Assembly: GCA_937959095.1 (NCBI GenBank)
Contig: CALGLY010000644.1
Location: 1-5,304, forward strand
DNA length: 5,304 nucleotides
DNA from: an uncultured Saprospiraceae bacterium
GTDB taxonomy: Bacteria > Bacteroidota > Bacteroidia > Chitinophagales > Saprospiraceae
Reading direction: 5' to 3'
The position numbers were made by a program, and so were the translations under genes. The notes under the pieces are model-generated. The model saw nothing but the letters and a program-made list of their open reading frames with translations. It was not told the origin of the DNA and did not search any database. The stretch's first letter is position 1. The number at the start of each line of letters is the position of its first letter. Below are positions 1 to 5,304 of this stretch, in pieces.

Positions 1-950
1 AAAGCAAGATAGCCTACAATTATCAGCAAACTACTCCAATGCAAAGGCAAGCAAAGTCCTAACAAAACGAATGCTAACCAAGATTCATAAAAAATATTGA
101 AACGTACGATTGGTGCTTGCTGATGCAGCTTTGCAAAAAAGGAAGAATCGTGCTTTGGGGCAAGTTGTGTGATAAGTAAAAATAGTACCCAAAGTCCTAT
201 CAAAACCCACTTGCCTTTCGGAAGGAAATACAGAAGTATTAGAAAACTGAAATTTTCTAAAGGTAAAAAGATGCGCTGAAACCATCGCTCAATTTGGGCG
301 GCAGTTTGTTGCTGTGTCCAATTGAAAACGAAGGCCGCATTGTGTCGATCATGTTCGGCATCTGCGAGGTGGTGGATGACGATATTTCGGAAACCGACCA
401 ATAATATCCATGCACCAAAAGCGTATTCTGTCGCGGTGTTAAAGGATACATTCAGCAAGGGAGAAAATACAGCTAGAGTGATTAAACTTGGAATTAGATA
501 GGCGTAAAGCGCGTCGAGCAACATTCCTACATAAGGCACACGCTTGAGTCGTATTGGTGGGATGGAATAGAGTGAAAAAGCGATGAATTGTGCCGCTAGT
601 AAATAGGCTAGGGTAGGGGATACGCCAAGAAAAAGCCAAGGCAATACATTAGCAAAACCTAAAAATAAGACCCAAAAAACACACGCTTGTTGACTCAAAT
701 TGGCGACTCGATTCGTTTTTTTAGCACGTGCATCTTCTGTTTGGTCGAAGTAGTCATTAATGAAATAGCCAAAGCCTGCAATGGCGATAAATGCCCCGAA
801 CCAAGCTAGGATAGTTGGGACTAACTCATGAAGCGGCAAAGAATTTGTACTAGCATAAAGTAAGTAGAATATAAAGCACAACTGGAAAGGTAGTTTGCCT
901 GTCCACCATTCGGAGGTGCGGATGAGTCTTGGAATTTCTTTAAACTTCAT
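1..950 (-). CDS. UbiA-family polyprenyl/aromatic prenyltransferase (3' end beyond the left edge)
   Basis: The frame is open from the ATG at 950-948 to the left edge, giving 316 visible residues and no stop. UbiA enzymes are integral-membrane, Mg2+-dependent transferases that join a prenyl diphosphate to an aromatic or phosphosugar acceptor. Seen here: hydrophobic helices throughout; the first Asp-rich motif NDxxDxxxD as NDYFDQTED (residues 65-73); the family segment YSIPPIRLKR (128-137); and a second acidic motif D197-AEH-D201. The N-terminal RTSEWWTGKLPFQ (11-23) resembles UbiA relatives found beside glycosyltransferases. The start lies 11 nt inside the end of the upstream glycosyltransferase gene, which indicates co-transcription and probably coupled translation; no clear ribosome binding site is seen. 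With 316 residues and no stop, it is longer than the usual roughly 290-300, so a C-terminal extension is likely. The family is firm. The substrate is unknown; the neighbours favour a glycan-lipid role over quinone synthesis, but this is inference. Confidence 0.85.
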   Translation of the reverse strand, partial: MKFKEIPRLIRTSEWWTGKLPFQLCFIFYLLYASTNSLPLHELVPTILAWFGAFIAIAGFGYFINDYFDQTEDARAKKTNRVANLSQQACVFWVLFLGFANVLPWLFLGVSPTLAYLLAAQFIAFSLYSIPPIRLKRVPYVGMLLDALYAYLIPSLITLAVFSPLLNVSFNTATEYAFGAWILLVGFRNIVIHHLADAEHDRHNAAFVFNWTQQQTAAQIERWFQRIFLPLENFSFLILLYFLPKGKWVLIGLWVLFLLITQLAPKHDSSFFAKLHQQAPIVRFNIFYESWLAFVLLGLCLPLHWSSLLIIVGYLA

Positions 951-2139
951 CTTTTGTAGCTATCGGAATGTCCATTAGAATCTTATCTACCAAATCCACC
1001 TCTGCTACCTTCGGACTCCAAGCTAAAATATCCTGCCGTGCACGCTGCCCGATAGCTTCCCATTGGTGTCGCGCTTGCCAAGCATCCTCCATAGCTGTCT
1101 CAAAACTGTGAATAGCTGCCTCACCGATGAAGCCATTCACGCCATGCTGAATGACCTCTGCTGTGCCGCCTGCATCACCTACAATCACAAGTCGTGCAAG
1201 GCTCATTGCTTCTATCATCACGAGGGGCATTCCCTCGAAACGCGAAGGTAATATTAAGCCATGTGCTGCTGTCCAAGTACTTTCTAAGTCTTTGGTATAA
1301 TTTTGAAAATGCAGTTTATCGAGTTTATGAAATTGCGCCAATCGTTCCAAATATTCCTTATCGCTGCCTTTGCCGATGATGGTGACTTCCAGATTGCGTT
1401 CGCGCCATTTGGCTTGGCTCAAGATACGAATGAGCATATCCTGTCCTTTTTCGTAAATGAATAAGCGACCGATACAAAGCAACTTGAAGCCTGCTTCCGA
1501 ACTAGGGTAGGGGAGTGCGCTGTCTCGAAATTTATTGGGGTTGAAGGCAAAAGCGGCATTGGGCAATTGGATTTGGAATTGCTCTTCGGTGAGTTTTCGG
1601 TTGTGGTCGGAGACAAAAAAGATTTTTTGTGCGCCAAGCAAGGCTTTTCGGTCATGCGTTCTGCTTTCTGGAAGAGGCAAGTAATTTTCTACTGCTTTTT
1701 GGCAGATGATGTGGTAGGGTACTTCATTCAGTATGCAAGTGTAGGCATATTCCAAACCATCAAAATTGACGCTTTGACAAACAATGACCAATTCAGGTTT
1801 TTCCTTTTTGATGATTTCCTTCAAACACCAAGCCCGAAGTCGCATCGAAAAGTAAGCTCTGCGTCGCCACTTAGGAATGATAGGCAGGGGAATATTGCAG
1901 GGCAACCAAAGTAACAAACGAATGAACCAGGGCAGCGTTGTCCAAACATCTTTTAGGCGCACACCAGCCGCTGCAAGTGCCTCGAAACGGAAATGCTCGC
2001 GTTCGATAGCTTCCTTGAAAACCGTAATCTCATAGCCCTTTGCTTGAAAATGCGGAATAGATAAAAACCAAAGTTCTTCGCTTCCGCCCCATTCTTCTGG
2101 GCAGCTACTCACCAATACTATTTTCTTCGTTTCAGTCAT
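940..2139 (-). CDS. GT4-type (GT-B fold) glycosyltransferase
   Basis: A 399-residue protein of normal length for GT4, a family of retaining enzymes that move a sugar from a nucleotide-sugar donor to a glycan or lipid acceptor, usually at the inner face of the membrane. Seen: an N-terminal Rossmann start, IVLVSS, followed by EEWGGSEE (residues 15-22) with the Gly-rich acceptor-side loop; a basic and aromatic stretch around 68-105 that could lie on the membrane; the C-domain opening LLCIGRLFIYEKGQDML (220-236) with the usual Gly-Arg and Lys; and the EX7E motif from E302 to E310 inside SRFEGMPLVMIEAM. No signal peptide is seen. The ATG overlaps the sulfotransferase stop by 8 nt and the stop overlaps the UbiA start by 11 nt. 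The DNA is much more GC-rich than the oxygenase end of the window. Family assignment is strong; donor and acceptor sugars cannot be read from the sequence. Confidence 0.92.
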   Translation of the reverse strand: MTETKKIVLVSSCPEEWGGSEELWFLSIPHFQAKGYEITVFKEAIEREHFRFEALAAAGVRLKDVWTTLPWFIRLLLWLPCNIPLPIIPKWRRRAYFSMRLRAWCLKEIIKKEKPELVIVCQSVNFDGLEYAYTCILNEVPYHIICQKAVENYLPLPESRTHDRKALLGAQKIFFVSDHNRKLTEEQFQIQLPNAAFAFNPNKFRDSALPYPSSEAGFKLLCIGRLFIYEKGQDMLIRILSQAKWRERNLEVTIIGKGSDKEYLERLAQFHKLDKLHFQNYTKDLESTWTAAHGLILPSRFEGMPLVMIEAMSLARLVIVGDAGGTAEVIQHGVNGFIGEAAIHSFETAMEDAWQARHQWEAIGQRARQDILAWSPKVAEVDLVDKILMDIPIATKDEV

Positions 2140-3391
2140 CCAATAAATATTCTTTTAAGTAGGACTGATAGAGTGGGTCATGCTTCAAAAGCGAGGCTTC
2201 CCCCTTATATGCATTCAATTCGCTTTCAGGTAAATGAAAAGCTTCCATCTCACGGTTGGGTGCGATGCGTTTTAATAAACTAAAGAAAATATCTAAACGA
2301 CCTACTTGGAGTAGCTGCACGTATTTTCCATAAAAAAACCGAAAAATACGTTCATGTAATATCGAAGAAAATTGAGAAAGTCCCCTCGATAACCACCTTC
2401 GCCAATATAAATCTTGTGGAGACAGCGAGGGATTTACTATGCCTAATTCAATAGCTACAGTTTCAATACCTAAGCGTTCCTGAAGAATTTGTAAAAATCG
2501 TTTTTGGTTCTCTTTCAATAATTCATAGGGCATGATAAGGACATTTTCTTCGCCAAATTGCTGTCGATATAGACGAATAATATCATTGTAAGAATTGTAC
2601 TTAGTCTGCTGCGCTTGCGGTGTGGTCTTAGGCTTGTTTTGCTGTCGAAACTGTGTTCCGTTTCGCTGCTTCATCTCTAGCAGCATTTGTTTTTGTATAT
2701 CAGAAAGATGCGTAAGTGCATAATCTTCTAATTTGCTATTTTCGCTTAGTATAAAGGCTTGTATTTTGGGAAAATCTTCTAAGAATTGCTTTGGGGTATA
2801 GCCATTTTGGGTTGCATTCTCCTCGCTATATAAAGCTTGACAAAAACGTAGATAAGCAATATATTCATCAGGGATTTTAGTAGCATTAGAATTTTCGATG
2901 AAAGCTTGTAATATTTGCTGAAACTTGGGTTTCTTGACTTTCTTGATTTCTTTCTTGTTTATTCCTAGTAGTTCTTCTTTACTATGTATGCCGCCTGAAC
3001 GAATATATTGGGAATAGCTAGATTTAGCAAAGGCTTCAAAACCCCGAGTAATGAACAAAATTTTGCTATTAGGAAAAAGTCCATGCAGCGTCATACACAG
3101 TTTATGCGTATCGCCTTGTTGATTGAATTTTTGATTCTTAAAGCCAAAGTTTGTATTGGGAATACCTGCGAATACATTTGTTACTGCAATTGCTTCTGAA
3201 CTCGTGACGAAATAATCGTATTTGTTACTCTCTTTGCTTGCGCCTGCCCGTACAAGTTCATAAATATCCGAAAAACCTGCAATGCCCCCGTCTTGGTAGA
3301 ATAGTTTGGGGTGCTGTGCAAACCAAGCGCGTAGAAAACTAGAGCCTGCTTTGGGGTAGCCGATATGTATAAGGTGCTTAGGTGCTTTCAT
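2132..3391 (-). CDS. PAPS-dependent sulfotransferase with a long internal insertion
   Basis: A 419-residue soluble protein that should transfer sulfate from PAPS to a hydroxyl or amine on a carbohydrate or lipid. Seen: the 5'-phosphosulfate-binding loop IGYPKAGSSFLR (residues 10-21, K14) directly after the start, which supports this ATG; the 3'-phosphate-binding segment ILFITRGFEAFAKSSYSQYI (111-130, R116 and S124/S125); and the late helix plus strand YNDIIRLYRQQFGEENVLIM (268-287) followed by PYELL, typical of the family. SSEAI (64-68) offers E66 as a possible catalytic base by analogy with N-sulfotransferases, but the alignment is by eye. About 130 residues, Lys- then Gln/Asn-rich, lie between the 3'-phosphate segment and that helix, longer than in compact members. 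The gene begins 21 nt after the KilA-N stop and overlaps the glycosyltransferase start by 8 nt. An AGAGG abuts the ATG with no spacing, so it is not a convincing ribosome site. The substrate is unknown; a glycan is the likeliest. Confidence 0.85.
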   Translation of the reverse strand: MKAPKHLIHIGYPKAGSSFLRAWFAQHPKLFYQDGGIAGFSDIYELVRAGASKESNKYDYFVTSSEAIAVTNVFAGIPNTNFGFKNQKFNQQGDTHKLCMTLHGLFPNSKILFITRGFEAFAKSSYSQYIRSGGIHSKEELLGINKKEIKKVKKPKFQQILQAFIENSNATKIPDEYIAYLRFCQALYSEENATQNGYTPKQFLEDFPKIQAFILSENSKLEDYALTHLSDIQKQMLLEMKQRNGTQFRQQNKPKTTPQAQQTKYNSYNDIIRLYRQQFGEENVLIMPYELLKENQKRFLQILQERLGIETVAIELGIVNPSLSPQDLYWRRWLSRGLSQFSSILHERIFRFFYGKYVQLLQVGRLDIFFSLLKRIAPNREMEAFHLPESELNAYKGEASLLKHDPLYQSYLKEYLLDD

Positions 3392-3412
3392 CCTCTGATA
3401 ATGTCAAAAAAG

Positions 3413-3931
3413 TTATTCTCCTTTAATCTTCTTAATCGATTCCATTAAGGTTTCAAGTAATACTTGTGTTTCATCAGCATTCCTACTCAACATTTCAACG
3501 TGCCACTCTAAATTTCTTTTGCCCACTTCTTTATTTTTCATTCGCATCCATTCCTTAAAAAGCCATACTTTGAATTTTGGGTTCACCCATGCTGCAAAAT
3601 CTAAAGCAATTTCAATATGTGCGTAGGTGCCACCATAGCGACCACTATTGGTTCTTATGCCTATTGCATTGGTTTCTGATATATATTTCTTTGCACTAAT
3701 ATGCTCAGAGCGTTTCATTGCTTTAAGTTTAATCCCGTCCATTTGGACGGGATTAAACGCATCATTATGTAGTAGTTCCCATTCTTCCAAGAAAAGTAAG
3801 GTATCACTATTTCTTAGCCATCCTCGCAAGATTTCATCAGTAGGTCTTCTAGTTGTTTTTGCTATATCAGTGAGGCTAAAATAGCCGTTTTTCATTCTTA
3901 CTGCCGTGTCTTTTATTTTTATTGAACTCAT
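3413..3931 (-). CDS. KilA-N domain protein, predicted DNA-binding
   Basis: A 172-residue protein in which the KilA-N domain fills about residues 12-131. Recognisable blocks are GYFSLTDIAK (16-25), FNPVQMDGIK (59-68), TNAIGI (87-92), SGRYGGTYAH (96-105) and the final IALDFAAWVNPKFKVWLFKEW (split here: IALDFAAWV 108-116, then NPKFKVWLFKEWMRMK 117-132). KilA-N is a DNA-binding fold common in phage and large-virus proteins and in bacterial relatives. Residues 133-172 look helical and charged and may form a short coiled coil. Many bacterial relatives that I recall carry a longer C-terminal region of about 100 or more residues, so this looks like a short version rather than a broken gene: the frame is clean and the end natural. 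It sits 26 nt after the PhyH stop and 21 nt before the sulfotransferase start, so it is probably co-transcribed with both. Whether it regulates the operon, belongs to a mobile remnant or does something else is not shown. A perfect inverted repeat lies inside the gene. Confidence 0.87.
   Translation of the reverse strand: MSSIKIKDTAVRMKNGYFSLTDIAKTTRRPTDEILRGWLRNSDTLLFLEEWELLHNDAFNPVQMDGIKLKAMKRSEHISAKKYISETNAIGIRTNSGRYGGTYAHIEIALDFAAWVNPKFKVWLFKEWMRMKNKEVGKRNLEWHVEMLSRNADETQVLLETLMESIKKIKGE
3727..3758. repeat. Perfect 15+15 nt inverted repeat inside the KilA-N gene
   Basis: The left arm (3727-3741, GTTTAATCCCGTCCA) and right arm (3744-3758) are exact reverse complements separated by two bases. 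As RNA this gives a stem of at least 14 bp with a four-base loop. It lies wholly in coding sequence and encodes residues 59-68, FNPVQMDGIK. The symmetry follows codon boundaries: the codons for Phe-Asn-Pro-Val are the reverse complements of those for Lys-Ile-Gly-Asp in reverse order. On the transcribed strand no U-tract follows, so it does not look like an intrinsic terminator. A DNA-binding site (operator) or an mRNA structural element are possible roles, both inferred. Confidence 0.95.
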
Positions 3932-3957
3932 ATGTCATCTTATTTTTGTCTGACTAC

Positions 3958-4848
3958 TTATCTTCTAAATATATCAAAAAAAGACTTCCTAAAACTAGCA
4001 GGCAATTTCCGCCAAAGACTATATATCTGTCCTGTTTTTAGGACACTTTCAGTTTCAAAGATATTTTCAATTTGTGGTTTTGAAGGGACTGGAATGTCTT
4101 TTTGTTTGTAGACAAAAGAATCGAAAGGTATCTTGTCTACTAGCATACTTGGACGAATATTCCCACCCATGAGAGAATGATATAAGTCTATGATGACTAT
4201 GCCATTTTCTTTACGTACATAATGCGTAATGAGTTTGGAATTTTTAGGAGTAGCTGCAATGCCAATCGCCAGTCTATTTTTATTTGAATAGTTCGTATCT
4301 GACCAATGGTGTAGTAGTGTGTTGAAAACTAAAACATCGCCCTTTTTCATTGGAACAAGTTCGGAACGCATTTTGAGGTTCGTTTCATCAAGGTTATATA
4401 AATAATCAGAAAATGTATTTGGTATTACCCAAAGTGCGCCATTATTTTCATCTACATCCACCATAGGAATCCAAATAGTAATTGAGATGTGCTGTCTTAT
4501 ATCGACTAACATAGGATGTTTATGTAGTCCAAAAATTCCTTGATTGGGTCTTTTATTGAAAAAGGAGAAAAACTGTTCTACAACTTTATGGTCTATAAGT
4601 AGATCTTCTATAATGAGAAATAGTTTTTGTTTATAACTTTCCAAACTTGTTTTAACGTATTCCTCTTTTGTATGGATATATAGACCGAGTGGGTGATTCA
4701 GGTTATTTTTATTAGTATGTCTCAAATTTTCTTGCCAAAAATCGTTTAAAGCATCCAAAAGACAATGATCCAGCACATCACGTAATATAGCATAACCTTT
4801 CGCGTCAAATTGCTGCTGAGCCTGTTTATTTTTGAAGATTGCATTCAT
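3958..4848 (-). CDS. PhyH-family Fe(II)/2-oxoglutarate oxygenase with HxH in place of HxD
   Basis: A complete 296-residue protein, normal length for phytanoyl-CoA dioxygenase (PhyH) relatives, which use Fe(II) and 2-oxoglutarate to hydroxylate, or sometimes halogenate or epoxidise, small molecules and lipids. Seen: the N-terminal FDAKGYAILRDVL (14-26), typical of the fold; the metal region GLHKHPMLVDI (107-117); ISITIWIPMVDVDENNGALW (121-140) and VIPNTF, the best-known PhyH core; KKGDVLVF (168-175); and HWSDTN (181-186) with distal His181 and R192, the expected 2-oxoglutarate-binding Arg. By position the first motif should be HxD but reads H109-K-H111. After the core, a linker (about 248-268) leads to a basic tail (270-296). 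The gene starts 3 nt after the stop of a PhyH paralog and is followed by the KilA-N gene. It is AT-rich. The fold is confident; whether it is active, and on what, is open. Confidence 0.85.
   Translation of the reverse strand: MNAIFKNKQAQQQFDAKGYAILRDVLDHCLLDALNDFWQENLRHTNKNNLNHPLGLYIHTKEEYVKTSLESYKQKLFLIIEDLLIDHKVVEQFFSFFNKRPNQGIFGLHKHPMLVDIRQHISITIWIPMVDVDENNGALWVIPNTFSDYLYNLDETNLKMRSELVPMKKGDVLVFNTLLHHWSDTNYSNKNRLAIGIAATPKNSKLITHYVRKENGIVIIDLYHSLMGGNIRPSMLVDKIPFDSFVYKQKDIPVPSKPQIENIFETESVLKTGQIYSLWRKLPASFRKSFFDIFRR
3961..4041 (-). repeat. Tail-coding repeat, copy 1 (complete PhyH gene)
   Basis: This 81-nt segment encodes residues 270-296 of the complete PhyH protein, from LKTG through YSLWRKLPAS to the stop. 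It matches the equivalent end of the neighbouring paralog (4855-4935) at 63 of 81 positions by hand count, including an identical 17-nt run (CGCCAAAGACTATATAT on the plus strand). The peptide is basic and aromatic, suggesting a membrane-surface or protein-docking helix; this role is inferred. Confidence 0.8.
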
Positions 4849-4851
4849 AAA

Positions 4852-5304
4852 TTAACCTCTAGTTATATCAAAGAATCGTTTGCGTAAGCTAGCAGGTAAT
4901 TTTCGCCAAAGACTATATATAATTCCTGTTTTTAGGCTTTCTTCTGCTTTATTTAAGCTAAGGTTTTGCTCCTTTGTAATTACGGATTCTTGTATAGAAG
5001 TAGTTGCAAGCGGCTTTGCTTTTTTATATACAAAAGATTCAAGAGGTGTTTTAGTTTTTAAGTTTTTGTCACTAGCAAAATAGGTGTGTGTATCATCATA
5101 TTCATACATATCTATCACAATGTTGCCATCCTTATTTTTGGCGATGTGAGATACCATCTTTGCATTGTTCGGAAGCATAGGAAAAGCTAGTGATAGTCTA
5201 TTTGTATCTGTAAAATTGGTGTCAGACCAGTGTTGTAGTGTATTATTCATAATCAAAATATCACCTTTTTTCATTATTGCAGCTTCAGAGCGTTCTTTGA
5301 GTTC
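4852..5304 (-). CDS. Second PhyH-family oxygenase, C-terminal half (5' end beyond the right edge)
   Basis: The frame stays open to the right edge (residues ELKERSEAAI precede the internal Met at 5274-5272), so the gene begins outside the window; 150 codons are visible before the stop at 4854-4852. The visible part aligns with residues 158-296 of the next gene: LKERSEAAIMKKGDILI, then QHWSDTN with the distal metal His, NRL with the candidate 2-oxoglutarate Arg, SFVYK, a variable linker, and the tail LKTGIIYSLWRKLPAS onward. By eye, 22 of 40 residues match in the active-site block and 22 of 27 in the tail. This is a tandem paralog from gene duplication. The first metal motif is not visible, so it cannot be told whether this copy has HxD or HxH. 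The spacing of 3 nt to the next gene implies coupled translation. The Met at 5274 falls mid-domain and is not the start. Confidence 0.85.
   Translation of the reverse strand, partial: ELKERSEAAIMKKGDILIMNNTLQHWSDTNFTDTNRLSLAFPMLPNNAKMVSHIAKNKDGNIVIDMYEYDDTHTYFASDKNLKTKTPLESFVYKKAKPLATTSIQESVITKEQNLSLNKAEESLKTGIIYSLWRKLPASLRKRFFDITRG
4855..4935 (-). repeat. Tail-coding repeat, copy 2 (partial PhyH gene)
   Basis: The 3' end of the partial PhyH gene, encoding its last 27 residues, from LKTGIIYSLWRKLPAS to the stop. It is the counterpart of 3961-4041 with no gaps in the pairing. The linker just before it differs in both length and sequence between the two genes, so the tail stands out as a separately conserved block. 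Confidence 0.8.
4856..4860 (-). promoter_or_regulatory. Possible ribosome binding site for the complete PhyH gene
   Basis: AGAGG on the minus strand lies 7 nt upstream of the ATG at 4848-4846, inside the last two codons of the preceding PhyH paralog. Spacing is good for a Shine-Dalgarno element and supports this start. The other genes here lack an equally well placed motif, and the suspected Bacteroidota origin makes such motifs less informative. Confidence 0.35.

Larger units (their letters stand above)
1..5304 (-). other. Segment of a glycan-modification operon
   Basis: All six genes lie on the minus strand. In transcription order the junctions are: 3-nt gap, 26-nt gap, 21-nt gap, 8-nt overlap, 11-nt overlap. 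None leaves room for an ordinary promoter plus terminator, and both ends of the window fall inside genes, so the operon extends both ways. Oxygenases, a sulfotransferase, a glycosyltransferase and a membrane prenyltransferase together point to synthesis of a decorated glycan or glycolipid. Co-transcription is inferred from spacing only. Confidence 0.75.

Noticed and set aside
85..639. Three short minus-strand frames of about 65 residues
   Set aside because: They are out-of-frame with the UbiA gene, which is open through the whole stretch and carries the family motifs.
608..1514. Identical 13-mer CTAGGGTAGGGGA at 608-620 and 1502-1514
   Set aside because: It falls in two unrelated genes in different reading frames, and one such match is close to chance expectation for a window of this size.
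1419..1655. Small 78-residue reading frame on the minus strand
   Set aside because: It lies wholly within the glycosyltransferase gene in another frame, with no recognisable domain and low-complexity Ser/Lys/Pro-rich composition.
1567..1914. 115-residue reading frame on the plus strand
   Set aside because: It is antisense to the confidently assigned glycosyltransferase gene and shows no family motifs.
3392..3396. AGAGG as ribosome binding site of the sulfotransferase gene
   Set aside because: It touches the ATG directly with no spacer, which does not suit ribosome positioning.
3727..3758. Intrinsic terminator
   Set aside because: On the transcribed minus strand the stem is followed by a mixed A/C/U sequence with no U-tract, and it lies in the middle of an intact gene.
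3401..3937. ATGTCA at 3401-3406 and 3932-3937 as target-site duplication flanking the KilA-N gene
   Set aside because: Only six bases, no terminal inverted repeats and no transposase; expected by chance at this length.
4852..5274. A complete 140-residue gene starting at 5274
   Set aside because: The frame continues upstream to the edge with residues that match the paralog (LK.RSE), so this Met is internal.

Overview
The window is one uninterrupted run of six genes, all transcribed on the minus strand (right to left), with almost no space between them. In transcription order: the C-terminal half of a PhyH-type oxygenase (cut by the right edge), a complete paralogous PhyH-type oxygenase, a small KilA-N domain protein, a PAPS-dependent sulfotransferase, a GT4-type glycosyltransferase, and a UbiA-family integral-membrane prenyltransferase (cut by the left edge). 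Junctions run from a 26-nt gap to an 11-nt overlap, so the set reads as part of one operon. No stretch over 300 bases lacks a gene. I see no RNA genes, CRISPR arrays, insertion sequences, origins or convincing terminators.

The organism is probably a member of the Bacteroidota, perhaps an aquatic Cytophagales or Saprospiria type. This is an inference from AT-rich coding, weak or absent Shine-Dalgarno signals, and the style of the KilA-N, UbiA and PhyH proteins. No taxonomic marker gene is present.

Region by region: 1-950 holds a polytopic UbiA enzyme with both Asp-rich motifs. 940-2139 holds a GT4 enzyme with an intact EX7E motif, in clearly more GC-rich DNA. 2132-3391 holds a sulfotransferase with both PAPS-binding segments and a long internal insertion. 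3413-3931 holds the KilA-N protein, whose gene contains a perfect 15+15 nt inverted repeat in codon register. 3958-5304 holds two tandem PhyH paralogs sharing an unusually conserved basic C-terminal tail.

Working together (inference): the glycosyltransferase, sulfotransferase and UbiA protein fit assembly and decoration of a polyprenyl-linked or secreted glycan or glycolipid. The PhyH enzymes could hydroxylate an intermediate and the sulfotransferase could sulfate a hydroxyl. The KilA-N protein is the odd member: a predicted DNA-binding domain typical of phages and large viruses, sitting inside a biosynthetic operon. The points most worth following are the coding palindrome in that gene, the HxH substitution at the expected iron-binding motif of the complete PhyH protein, and the shared PhyH tail.
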